Assembly (NCBI GenBank): GCA_001544655.2
Contig: FCOD02000036.1
Span: forward strand, 1-53,880
From: Caballeronia turbans
Lineage (GTDB): Bacteria > Pseudomonadota > Gammaproteobacteria > Burkholderiales > Burkholderiaceae
DNA length: 53,880 nucleotides
Direction of reading: 5' to 3'
Shown: positions 44,670 through 52,139 of the stretch, in pieces
Position numbering within the stretch: the first letter of the stretch is position 1
Layout of the letters: each line of letters opens with the position of its first letter
Translations under genes and position numbers: made by a program
Notes under the pieces: generated by a model
Told to the model about the DNA's origin: nothing
The model's input: only the letters and a program-made list of their open reading frames with translations
The model's database searches: none

Positions 44670-44909
44670 CCCTCCTCCGCACTCGCCCAAAAGCCTCACC
44701 GTTTATAACGGGAGTCGTCACGGGTGCTGTCTTCTCGGAGGGCGCCTCTTCCTCTTCGGCCCTGACCCGTCAAAGGCATGCCCTATAAGCACGGTCAGAC
44801 ACCGAATGGGAAATGCCGCCTGCCGATCTGGGGCGTCCGCGACAGGCACATCCGTTGCGCTGGATGAAAAGCGCTGCAGGCGCTCCTTTTACGTTCATAG
44901 GAGGAACGG

Positions 44910-45339
44910 ATGCGAGAGGACGAGAATACCGGCGCGATTCCAACGCCCGATTCACTCAGCGAAGTGCGCGTCGCGGCAGTCCAGGAAAACATTGCGGCCG
45001 GAATCGAGACGGTGGAAACGGGTTGTCGTCCATGAAGAAGAGCATCCTGTCTCGCTGCAACTCCGTAGTCAGAAGGTCGACGTTCAGCGCATACCCATCA
45101 ACCGGCCGGTCGAAGAGAAAGAGGAGCCACGGCGCAAAGGCGATACCCTCGTCATCCCAATCTACGAGTATGTCCCAGTGGTCCGGATGCAGCTCACCTT
45201 GAAGGAAGAGGTGCGCGTCAGGACCACCGAAGCGCAAGAAGACGTGACGTCTCGCGTGCTGACAAACTCAGAAGAACTCGTCGTTGAGCGTCGCGACGGC
45301 CCGAACGGTCCATGGAAAAAAGACCGATCATTCGACTGA
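44910..45339 (+). pseudogene. DUF2382 stress protein, frameshifted
   Basis: The start is unmistakable: AGGAGG five bases before ATG at 44910, reading MREDENTGAIPTP and then SLSEVRVAAVQENIAAGIETVE. After codon 36 this frame hits TGA at 45033. The next frame then gives a clean DUF2382 domain (RVVVHEEEHPVSLQLRSQKV, PIYEYVPVVRMQL, VTSRVLTNSEELVVER) ending at 45339. The switch falls at AAA 45016-45018. Removing one A restores ETVERVVVHEEE. The family (YsnF-like) has conserved Glu-rich repeats and is linked to stress response. A sequencing error in the A-run would also explain it. Confidence 0.75.
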
Positions 45340-45426
45340 ATTGACTAGAGGAAAAGCGGAACATTTGTTGCAACACTGCCAGACACTCAGACACATTGGT
45401 CCTTTAACTTGTTCGGAGAACTTGAA

Positions 45427-46278
45427 ATGGCACAAACGATAATCGGCGTATTCGACACGTTCGAAGCGGCGGAGCGCGCTCAAACGCGACTTGAGTCGGA
45501 AGGCATCGCTCGCGCGCAGATGGAAATTCATCGCGCGACTACCGGGGACATCTCGGCGACGGGCGGTGATCCGACGGGCCGGTCTGTCACTAGTGAGGTT
45601 GCGGACGACGGACGTCACGATGTGCCCATAAGCGGCATTGAACACTTCTTCAAAAGACTGTTCGGCGGCGACGACGAACCTGAGGAGATCGGCCACTATC
45701 ACGAAGCAGTTCGTCGAGGGGGCGCATTACTTTCCGTGGAGGTCAACGACGAAGCATCTGTGGAACGGGTACGGGACGCACTGTATGCATCAGGCGCGGT
45801 CGACATCGACTCGCGCGTCGCGCAGTGGCGCAGTAGCGGATATACGGGCTACGACCGCAACGCACCCACCTACACCGCAGACGAAATCGCGGCAGAACGT
45901 AAAGCTTTTCCGGTCGTCCAGGAAACGCTGGAGGTCGGCAAGCGCGAAGTGCACACGGGCGGCGTTCGCGTATATTCCCGCGTGACCGAAACGCCGGTCA
46001 GTGAATCAGTCAATCTGCGTGAAGAACGCGCAACCATTGAGCGCAGAGCCGTGGACCGTCCGGCGACCGCAGCTGATCTCAAGGAAGGCTCCGTCGAAAT
46101 TCGCGAAACACAAGAGCAGCCCGTGGTTGCCAAAACCGCGCGTGTCGTTGAAGAGGTGGTGGTGGGCAAGGAAGCGTCAACCAGGACGGAGACCGTCAAC
46201 GATACGGTACGTGGCACCGAGGTAGACGTCGAAAGAACGGAGGGTACCGATGGAGGTCCCCGCCGTCATCCCGGTTAA
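45427..46278 (+). CDS. DUF2382 domain (YsnF/AvaK-like) stress protein
   Basis: A 283-residue protein. The N-terminal part (about 1-120) has the general-stress-protein-17-like fold: MAQTIIGVFDTFEAAERAQT, a Gly-rich linker, then HYHEAVRRGGALLSVEVND. The C-terminal DUF2382 (about 150-260) has VVQETLEVGKREVHTGGVRV, VNLREERATIERRAVDRPAT and AKTARVVEEVVVGKEAST. Members are soluble and of unknown activity, often near CsbD and DUF883 genes as here. ATG at 45427 follows GGAGAACTTGAA. Confidence 0.9.
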   Translation: MAQTIIGVFDTFEAAERAQTRLESEGIARAQMEIHRATTGDISATGGDPTGRSVTSEVADDGRHDVPISGIEHFFKRLFGGDDEPEEIGHYHEAVRRGGALLSVEVNDEASVERVRDALYASGAVDIDSRVAQWRSSGYTGYDRNAPTYTADEIAAERKAFPVVQETLEVGKREVHTGGVRVYSRVTETPVSESVNLREERATIERRAVDRPATAADLKEGSVEIRETQEQPVVAKTARVVEEVVVGKEASTRTETVNDTVRGTEVDVERTEGTDGGPRRHPG

Positions 46279-46305
46279 TAAGCCGCCGCTTTAAAACCGG
46301 TAGGT

Positions 46306-46345
46306 GGGGATGAGCGCGAAACGGCCGCGCCCGTCCCCTTTGTTT
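46306..46345 (+). terminator. Rho-independent terminator
   Basis: A 13-bp stem with one wobble and one mismatch (GGGGATGAGCGCG at 46306-46318, CGCGCCCGTCCCC at 46326-46338), 7-base loop, then TTTGTTT. It lies 27 bases after the DUF2382 gene. Confidence 0.7.
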
Positions 46346-46380
46346 CTCGTCTACATCAGCTCTCGCGTTTGGAGGAAGCC

Positions 46381-46734
46381 ATGGCGAAGACGGTCCACGA
46401 ACCGGTCGACTCCCTGATCACGGAGAAGGCCGACACAACCTATGAATTTCCGACCAGCGCAAACCACGGCGCGTCGAGTGGAGACACTCAGCCGCCCGCG
46501 ACCGCTGGGGACGGCAATCAACGCGAAGCTTCACAGTCTGGAAACAGCCAGTCATCAGGCGACGACGCGCGCGCAAACATGAAAAACAAGCTCTCGGACG
46601 TACAAGATACTGCCGTTGAAAAGTACAGACTTGCGACGGAGACGACTGACGATTTTGTGCATGACAACCCTTGGAAGGCGATTACCATCGCTGCACTTGG
46701 AGGCGTGATCATTGGCATGCTGGTTTCGCGGTAG
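46381..46734 (+). CDS. DUF883 (ElaB/YqjD-like) membrane-anchored protein
   Basis: A 117-residue protein with a long hydrophilic, Ser/Gly/Gln-rich N-terminal half, then an amphipathic helix (MKNKLSDVQDTAVEKYRLAT). The C-terminal HDNPWKAITIAALGGVIIG is a single transmembrane helix diagnostic of DUF883. E. coli YqjD and ElaB bind ribosomes and anchor them to the inner membrane in stationary phase. GGAGGAAGCC immediately precedes ATG at 46381. The N-terminal extension is longer than in YqjD. Confidence 0.88.
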   Translation: MAKTVHEPVDSLITEKADTTYEFPTSANHGASSGDTQPPATAGDGNQREASQSGNSQSSGDDARANMKNKLSDVQDTAVEKYRLATETTDDFVHDNPWKAITIAALGGVIIGMLVSR

Positions 46735-46809
46735 ACAGATGCGAACTGCTGCCTAGACCATCGTCGAGCGACGTATCGCCCGCCATGGCTGCAGAGCGCC
46801 GCTGACGGT

Positions 46810-46852
46810 CTGGCGGACGGGCCCGACACGGGCCGGCACACGAGTCCGCCAG
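46810..46852. terminator. Long GC-rich hairpin between convergent genes
   Basis: Perfect 9-bp outer arms CTGGCGGAC (46810-46818) / GTCCGCCAG (46844-46852) enclose a second small stem (GGCCC/GGGCC). It lies between the convergent DUF883 gene and the secreted-peptide gene and could stop transcription from either side, but no T-run follows. Confidence 0.3.
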
Positions 46853-47004
46853 CATGACTGCTGAGCATGCGCGCCGCGGGTCTGCCGGGCGTTATAACAC
46901 GAACCGTTTGCTCTTCTGTCCGCGCTGCGCGATATGCTGTGGATGGACGCGGTCAACACTCAATGGCCCCTCCCGCCGGACCACGTCGGGGAGGGACTGG
47001 AGCT

Positions 47005-47262
47005 TCACTGTTTTATTTTGCCGGTCGCCTTTCCATTTCCGTCCGTCCCCGAAGCGCCATCCGGCGACATGCCCTTTTCACGTTGCTGCATCAGTGTGGG
47101 GCCGCCTGGGGTGCTTGCCCCGCTAGAAGCGCTGTCGGCCGCTTGATTCGTCGCGGCGCCGTTCTGAGTCGTTGGTGACGGCGCCTTCTGCGTGGTTTGC
47201 GCGAACGCGCTCGTGCCGGTCGCTACAAGGAGGACGCTTAATAAAGCTGAGATGCGATTCAT
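47005..47262 (-). CDS. Small secreted protein, low complexity
   Basis: An 85-residue protein with a clear signal peptide (MNRISALLSVLLVATGTSAF ending AFA-Q, cleavage near residue 22). The mature part is rich in Thr, Ser, Gly and Gln (TQKAPSPTTQNGAATNQAAD) and has no fold I recognise. Likely periplasmic and disordered. It ends beside a GC-rich hairpin and lies downstream of the CsbD gene on the same strand. Confidence 0.7.
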   Translation of the reverse strand: MNRISALLSVLLVATGTSAFAQTTQKAPSPTTQNGAATNQAADSASSGASTPGGPTLMQQREKGMSPDGASGTDGNGKATGKIKQ

Positions 47263-47312
47263 GGCTGTCTCCGGAGCCTTTCACGGCTTCCCTCATTCTT
47301 GAACCAGATAGA

Positions 47313-47534
47313 TTACGGCGCGACGGAACCCGGGTCACGGTCACGATCCGCCGCCCCACTGGCTGCGTCTTTCGCATCCTCTTCTGCGTTGCCGACTTGT
47401 TTTCTTGCCTCGCCGCCAATTTGCTGAGCGTCGCCCTTCGCCTCCTGCGCGGGATCGTCCGTCATCTTGCCGACACCCTCGTTGATCTTCTCCTTCACCT
47501 TCTCTCCGACGCCTTTCACCTGATCTTCATTCAT
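47313..47534 (-). CDS. CsbD-family stress protein
   Basis: A 73-residue CsbD-like protein: MNEDQVKGVGEKVKEKINEG, then VGKMTDDPAQEAKGDAQQIG, a helical Lys/Glu/Gly repeat pattern. CsbD is a sigma-B general stress protein in Bacillus; in proteobacteria it is induced by osmotic or oxidative stress, function unknown. GGAGCGCGGCC precedes the ATG. Confidence 0.9.
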   Translation of the reverse strand: MNEDQVKGVGEKVKEKINEGVGKMTDDPAQEAKGDAQQIGGEARKQVGNAEEDAKDAASGAADRDRDPGSVAP

Positions 47535-47635
47535 GGCCGCGCTCCTGATGCGCCTGCGGATCGCAAGCGCATATAGCGACGCAAAAAAGATGCCTTGAAA
47601 TAAGGGCCGTCTATAGTGAGACGAGGAGGCGAGAA

Positions 47636-47842
47636 ATGTGGCAATCGTTCGAGATCATGCTGGAACGCCAGTCCGGCGGCTGGGTCTTGGCAGCCTTTCT
47701 ATCAAACGCGGAAGATGGCACAGCTATCATGGTCGGACAGTCTTCGGAAGCTTTTGCTACCGAAGAAACGGCGCGTCTTAACGCAGAGCGCTCGTTGCAC
47801 GACCTCTACGACAAGCCTATAGCGGACGAGCGACAAGCCTAG
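47636..47842 (+). CDS. Small hypothetical protein
   Basis: A 68-residue acidic protein (MWQSFEIMLERQSGGWVLAA, FLSNAEDGTAIMVGQSSEAF, ATEETARLNAERSLHDLYDK). The strand-strand-helix pattern is like small dodecin-size domains. GAGGAGGCGAGAA precedes the ATG at 47636, which makes this frame better than the overlapping one at 47616. No family recognised. Confidence 0.65.
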   Translation: MWQSFEIMLERQSGGWVLAAFLSNAEDGTAIMVGQSSEAFATEETARLNAERSLHDLYDKPIADERQA

Positions 47843-47869
47843 GGGCATGGCCGTTGCTCTATTCGCACC

Positions 47870-48310
47870 ATGACACATTCAAAGACTGTCATGGTCGCGA
47901 CGCCTGGATTATGGACCGATCGCCTGTTTGACCGCGTGTTGCCGCCGGTCGTCGTGCTCATTGTCGACGACGATACGGCCGGCGCGCAGGCGTTGGCTGC
48001 GGTTGTTGTGGTTGAAGGTTTTCGGGCGACGGTCGTTGAGAGTGGCCCCGACGCCTTCCGAATGCCGCTGGCGACAACGCCTCACGTCGTGATTCTCGAT
48101 ATGGAGATGCCCGCGTGCGATGGGTTCGCGGTGGCTTCAGCCATGCGAGGCTCCAGCCGCTTCGCGAACACGCCGATTATCGCCTACACCTCGCTGGCGG
48201 AAGCGGATGTGGAGGAACGTGGCAAGCAGGCGCAAATCGATGCTTTCTGCCGCAAAGGCATTTCGATCCAGCCGCTGCTCGATCTCATCGAACATGTCGC
48301 ACCCGTCTAA
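47870..48310 (+). CDS. Receiver-only response regulator
   Basis: A 146-residue protein that is one CheY-like receiver domain with a 25-residue N-terminal lead. The acidic pocket is LIVDDDTAG (Asp 33-35), the phosphoacceptor is Asp77 in ILDMEMPACDGF, with Thr107 in AYTSL and Lys129 in FCRKG. No output domain follows, so it must act by protein contact. No histidine kinase is in the window. It starts 27 bases after the previous gene; the ribosome site is weak. Confidence 0.85.
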   Translation: MTHSKTVMVATPGLWTDRLFDRVLPPVVVLIVDDDTAGAQALAAVVVVEGFRATVVESGPDAFRMPLATTPHVVILDMEMPACDGFAVASAMRGSSRFANTPIIAYTSLAEADVEERGKQAQIDAFCRKGISIQPLLDLIEHVAPV

Positions 48311-48540
48311 CTTCCGAGCGCGTCAATGGCTCATCCACTGCAGCGCGCGCTGGGCCGCCTCGGTTGACCGAAAGCTTCGACGGTCGTCACGCATCGCTTG
48401 CTGCGGTTCGGTGCCTTCCTTCGATCCCGAACCGGTCGCTGAAAGCACGTCGGTCGGAGGAGTCTGGTTATCTTCGTAGGGACCGGTCGAGCGAAGCGAC
48501 ACCGGGCGGCAACCACGTTGCGCCGGACACAGTTTCGCGT

Positions 48541-48600
48541 GAAAAGAAAAACCCGCTCGATTGAGCGGGTTGAATCCATATCGGTGGACATGGAGGAGAC
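48541..48600 (-). ncRNA. Candidate small RNA with anti-Shine-Dalgarno segment
   Basis: On the minus strand a strong promoter (48607-48634) and a Rho-independent terminator (48550-48571 followed by TTTTTCTTTT) delimit a transcript of roughly 60 bases with no gene in it. Its 5' part reads GUCUCCUCCAUGUCC, complementary to ribosome binding sites of the GGAGGA kind. A small CCAU/AUGG hairpin and the terminator stem follow. This architecture is that of a trans-acting sRNA. I cannot match it with certainty to a named family. Confidence 0.6.
48550..48571 (-). terminator. Terminator of the candidate sRNA
   Basis: A 9-bp perfect stem AACCCGCTC / GAGCGGGTT with a 4-base loop. On the minus strand it is followed by TTTCTTTTC, so it works in the minus direction, although no minus-strand protein gene lies upstream of it. 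Confidence 0.75.
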
Positions 48601-48606
48601 AGGGTT

Positions 48607-48634
48607 AGTATAAACCCTTATCGCCGGAGTGCAA
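48607..48634 (-). promoter_or_regulatory. Sigma-70 promoter of the candidate sRNA
   Basis: TTGCAC (minus strand, 48634-48629), a 16-base spacer, then TATACT (48612-48607). Each hexamer is one mismatch or less from consensus at the key positions. The predicted start is near 48600. Confidence 0.6.
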
Positions 48635-48723
48635 GGCCATCCAGGATTGGCAACCGATCCGCCCTCCTCGTTCGCCTGGCCCCGGGCGCAAGGCTTGCGC
48701 CTCTGGCGACAGGAGGTGCCGCC

Positions 48724-49008
48724 ATGAAAGCGACAGCGTTCTTGGAACAAGCCAAACGGGAAGCGCAACTCATCGATGCGCTTTTGGTTGCGCGCTATGC
48801 GCTCGTCATCCATGACGGCATGACGCTGTTGGGCGACGACGAACCACCCACGCGGTGGCGAGCCAGTTTCAAGGCCGAGCTTCGGCGCATTGACGCGGCT
48901 CTTGAGATGACGGGCATCGACACGCAGCGACCGCTTCGCCCGCCGATGATCGGGAACGACGCAGGGTACGATGGCGACGGCTTGCCGCCGGACGCGGACG
49001 ACGAATGA
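48724..49008 (+). CDS. Hypothetical protein ahead of ligD
   Basis: A 94-residue acidic protein, helical in its N-terminal half (KATAFLEQAKREAQLIDALL), with an Asp/Gly-rich tail (NDAGYDGDGLPPDADDE). AGGAGG lies seven bases upstream of ATG at 48724. It ends one base before the likely ligD start, so the two are probably coupled. No family recognised; not the LigD phosphoesterase domain. Confidence 0.6.
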   Translation: MKATAFLEQAKREAQLIDALLVARYALVIHDGMTLLGDDEPPTRWRASFKAELRRIDAALEMTGIDTQRPLRPPMIGNDAGYDGDGLPPDADDE

Positions 49009-49009
49009 C

Positions 49010-50968
49010 ATGGGGCGATGGAATGGTTCGCGCGCGACGACGCGCGTACGCCCTCTCGAGACTGCGCCAGGCGAAATGCCGGCCCTCATCGAGCCACAAC
49101 TGGCCACATTGGTGGAGCGACACCCTGCGAAGGGAGATTGGTCCTACGAGATCAAGTTCGACGGCTACCGAATGCTCGCTCGCATCGAGTTGGGCAACGT
49201 CAAGCTGATCACCCGCAACGGACACGATTGGACAGAGCGCATGCCTCGGCTGCGAGACGCATTGGCGGGCCTGCCCGTCGGCAGCGCATGGATTGACGGC
49301 GAGGCGGTCGTGCTGGACGCCAGTGGCAAGCCCGACTTCAATGCGCTGCAGAACGCGTTCGACCGGCGCAGTACGGCAGACATCGTCCTGTATGTCTTTG
49401 ATCTTTTGTGGCTCAACGACACTGACATCCGCGAGCAGCCGCTCCGGTCGCGCCGGGCCCTGCTTCACGAGTTGATTCAGAGCGTTGCGAGCCCTCTCCT
49501 TCGCTATTCCGACGATTTCGCCGAGGACCCGACCTCGCTCGTCGCATCGGCCTGCAAGATGAAACTCGAAGGCATCATCGGCAAGCGCGCCGATGCGCCG
49601 TACCGCTCGGGACGTTCAAACGACTGGATCAAGCTCAAATGCAATCTCAGGCAAGAGTTCGTGATTGGTGGCTTCTCGCGTGTGAAGGGCGCCAAGACGG
49701 GCGTGCGCTCGTTGTTGCTGGGCGTCTACGAACAAGACGGCACGCTCAGGTATGCGGGCCATGTTGCGCCTCATCTGACGCCCTCCCGCAGTGCCGCGTT
49801 CAACAAGCGCGCTCAAGCCTTGTTTCAGCCTCAGCCCACCTTCTACAACGCGCCTGAACCCGAGCGCGATCGCGAGTTCCATTGGCTCGCGCCGGACATT
49901 GCGGCGGAGGTGTCCTTCCTGGAGTGGACGCCCAATGGAGAAATCCGGCATCCCGTGTTTCATGCCCTGCGCGAAGACAAGACTGCGCGGGCGGTCACGG
50001 AAGAAAAGGTCGTCGACGATCCACAAGCAGGACATGTCGGCTCGACACGGGAACGACCCGGTCCCCGCGGCACGGTCATGGTGGGCGACATCAAGATCAG
50101 CAACCCACAGCGCGTGATGGATCAGGCCTCAGGCCGCATCAAGCTCGACATCGTGCGCTACTACGACGCGATCGCGGAGTGGGCGCTGCCCTACCTGCAC
50201 GCCCGGCCGCTTGCGCTCGTACGTGCGCCTGACGGGATTGCGGGTGAACTGTTCTTTCAGAAGCACTCCGAGCGTGCGCGCATTCCCGGCGTGGAAGAGT
50301 TGCCCGTAAGCGTCTATCCGGGACACAAACCGCTGCTGGTTGCTAACACCGCAGACGCACTGGTCGGGCTCGCTCAGATGAGCGTCGTCGAGATCCACTC
50401 ATGGAACGGCGTGGCGCCCGATCTGGAACACCCCGACCGTGTCATCTTTGACCTCGATCCCGATCCCGCGTTGCCTTGGTCCGCAATGTTGGAAGCCGCA
50501 TCACTCGTCAAGGTCGTGCTCGACGAACTGGGTCTACGCTCCTTTGCGAAGACGAGCGGCGGCAAGGGATTTCACATCGTCGTGCCGCTCACCCGCCGGC
50601 AGGGATGGGAGGAGGTCAAGCTTTTCTCACAAGCGGTCGCACAGCACATGACACGCGTCGTGCCGCAGCGATTTTCAGCCGTCCTGGGCCCGAAAAATCG
50701 AGTCGGCAAGATCTTCATCGACTATCTGCGCAATGGACGAAGCGCCAGTACGGTGGCCGCGTTTTCGGTGCGCGCCCGCCCGGGCATGGCGGTATCGATG
50801 CCGATATCGTGGGATGATTTGACGGAGGTAAAAAGCGGCGACCAATGGACGATGGCGCAAGCCATCCACCGACAACGCACGCTTGCAGCGGACCCATGGG
50901 AAGGCAACTGGCGCACGCGGCAAGGAATCACTGCCGCGATGCGACGGGCGGTCGGCATGAAGCGCTAG
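49010..50968 (+). CDS. ligD: DNA ligase D, ligase-polymerase form
   Basis: An ATP-dependent DNA ligase fused to a primase-polymerase, 652 residues from ATG at 49010. The ligase domain comes first (about 25-330): adenylated Lys49 in YEIKFDGYRML, YVFDLLWLN, and KLEGIIGKRADAPYRSGRSN. The polymerase domain follows (about 370-650) with VIFDLDPDPALPW metal Asp residues and KTSGGKGFHIVVPL His. The N-terminal 3'-phosphoesterase domain of Pseudomonas LigD is absent. LigD acts with Ku in bacterial non-homologous end joining; no ku gene is in the window. The longer frame to 48971 overlaps the preceding gene and lacks homology. Confidence 0.93.
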   Translation: MGRWNGSRATTRVRPLETAPGEMPALIEPQLATLVERHPAKGDWSYEIKFDGYRMLARIELGNVKLITRNGHDWTERMPRLRDALAGLPVGSAWIDGEAVVLDASGKPDFNALQNAFDRRSTADIVLYVFDLLWLNDTDIREQPLRSRRALLHELIQSVASPLLRYSDDFAEDPTSLVASACKMKLEGIIGKRADAPYRSGRSNDWIKLKCNLRQEFVIGGFSRVKGAKTGVRSLLLGVYEQDGTLRYAGHVAPHLTPSRSAAFNKRAQALFQPQPTFYNAPEPERDREFHWLAPDIAAEVSFLEWTPNGEIRHPVFHALREDKTARAVTEEKVVDDPQAGHVGSTRERPGPRGTVMVGDIKISNPQRVMDQASGRIKLDIVRYYDAIAEWALPYLHARPLALVRAPDGIAGELFFQKHSERARIPGVEELPVSVYPGHKPLLVANTADALVGLAQMSVVEIHSWNGVAPDLEHPDRVIFDLDPDPALPWSAMLEAASLVKVVLDELGLRSFAKTSGGKGFHIVVPLTRRQGWEEVKLFSQAVAQHMTRVVPQRFSAVLGPKNRVGKIFIDYLRNGRSASTVAAFSVRARPGMAVSMPISWDDLTEVKSGDQWTMAQAIHRQRTLAADPWEGNWRTRQGITAAMRRAVGMKR

Positions 50969-51040
50969 ACAGGTAGCATTTCATGCCGGTGGAGTAGACA
51001 ATCAGACCTTAGCCATGTCACTTACGCGCCTCGGTGCCCT

Positions 51041-51238
51041 TCAGTTCATCGTGCTTGTGTGAGTGCGTCGCCGCATATTGAGTTCGAAGTGGGCGCCCTT
51101 GCCGCTTCTCGTCGGAGGAAAATGTTCGCCCTCCACACACGTGACTTCGAACGTATCCTTGCCATCGTCATGAACGACGGAATAGATGCCGGACACCTTG
51201 ACTATCTCACCGGGCTTATACGAATTGTCGCCTGCCAT
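51041..51238 (-). CDS. YjzC-like small protein
   Basis: A 65-residue protein beginning MAGDNSYKPGEIVKVSGIYS, then VTCVEGEHFPPTRSGKGAHF, the pattern of short YjzC-family proteins. GAGGAGG precedes the ATG. It is convergent with ligD. Members may bind metal or nucleic acid, but the usual Cys pair is replaced here (PTRSGKG). Confidence 0.65.
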   Translation of the reverse strand: MAGDNSYKPGEIVKVSGIYSVVHDDGKDTFEVTCVEGEHFPPTRSGKGAHFELNMRRRTHTSTMN

Positions 51239-51324
51239 CGTTGCACCTCCTCAGTAAAGCACAAAAACCGTTGAGCAAGGCGCGTTCCGAGTGGCTTTCG
51301 GCAGGCGGCTGCCGCTGCCCACGA

Positions 51325-51938
51325 TTATGCGGCGAGTCGATGCTCGTAGTAGGGCCGGTCTCGGTCCTCGAGAATCGCATCGAGTGCGGCGAGGTCGGAC
51401 GCCTGCGGATTCAACCAGGCGTCGACGTTCTCACGTTTGATCGGGACGATGCAGCGATCGTGGCCTGCGGCTTCCACCTCGGCAGGCGGCTCGTCTGTGA
51501 TGGCGGCAAACGAGAGGAGCTCCGGCTGACCGGGAGCCGTCCACTTCGACCAGAGACACGCGACCATCAACAGCTGACCGTTGTTGGGCCGAAACTCCAG
51601 GACGACATTTTCACCAGGCGCCTGTGGTCCGTCATGCGTCTCGAACAATGTGTTCTCGCACTTCGCGCGCGCGACATTCTCATAGAAGACGTCAACGAGC
51701 ATCAGCCCATGTGTGTAGCCAAAACACGGCTTCCAGAACTTGTCCAGGCTATCGCGCCGCGCGTTGTACGTGCCGGGGTACTTAACATCGTAGTGCGCGG
51801 GCTTCCCCGCGATGCGACATTGATAGCGCATCGGCTTGACGACATACTGCCCGTCTTCGACCACCAGCACGGGGGCGTAGTAGCCGGGGAAAATGCGGGA
51901 GTCCCGCGGCTCTTGTTCAGTTCGACCAAAGTCAGCTG
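51325..51938 (-). pseudogene. SRAP (HMCES/YedK-like) protein, C-terminal part only
   Basis: From RTEQEPRDSRIFPGYYAPVL onward the frame is a good match to SOS-response-associated peptidase (SRAP) proteins of the longer Burkholderiaceae type: KPMRYQCRIAGKPAHYDVKY, KCENTLFETHDGPQAPGENV, LSFAAITDEPPAEV, AAGHDRCIVPIKRENVDAWL. The N-terminal part with the catalytic Cys2, which crosslinks abasic sites, is missing. It is replaced by an unrelated sequence joined at about 51935. So the gene is probably non-functional despite an open frame extending to 52149. Confidence 0.8.
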
Positions 51939-52109
51939 CATGATTCCGATCAGCAGCACCGCGAGCGCCAGCAGACCCGCGCCCGGAATACCCATGACAA
52001 TGAACGCGACACCTATGAGCAGCATCTGGATGAACGCGATCCCGACCACGCCTTGAGCGACCGCGCGAATGGTGGCCGTGCAGAGATCCGCGATCTGCGC
52101 GCCATTGTC
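51933..52109 (-). pseudogene. AI-2E family transporter, internal fragment
   Basis: A 59-codon segment reading DNGAQIADLCTATIRAVAQG, VVGIAFIQMLLIGVAFIVMG, IPGAGLLALAVLLIGIMQL. This is the central part of a YdiK-type AI-2E/PerM permease. Both ends are cut: the lower joins the SRAP fragment out of frame, the upper ends near TCTAGAG just before the IS element. It is a deletion scar. Confidence 0.75.
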
Positions 52110-52139
52110 TAGAGAGCGTCAAGCAGCGCGGCCGGTCGT

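Noticed and set aside
48573-48608. Short plus-strand peptide after GGAGGAGAC opposite the candidate sRNA
   Set aside because: Only a few codons before a stop; the purine-rich string is better explained as the complement of the sRNA 5' end.
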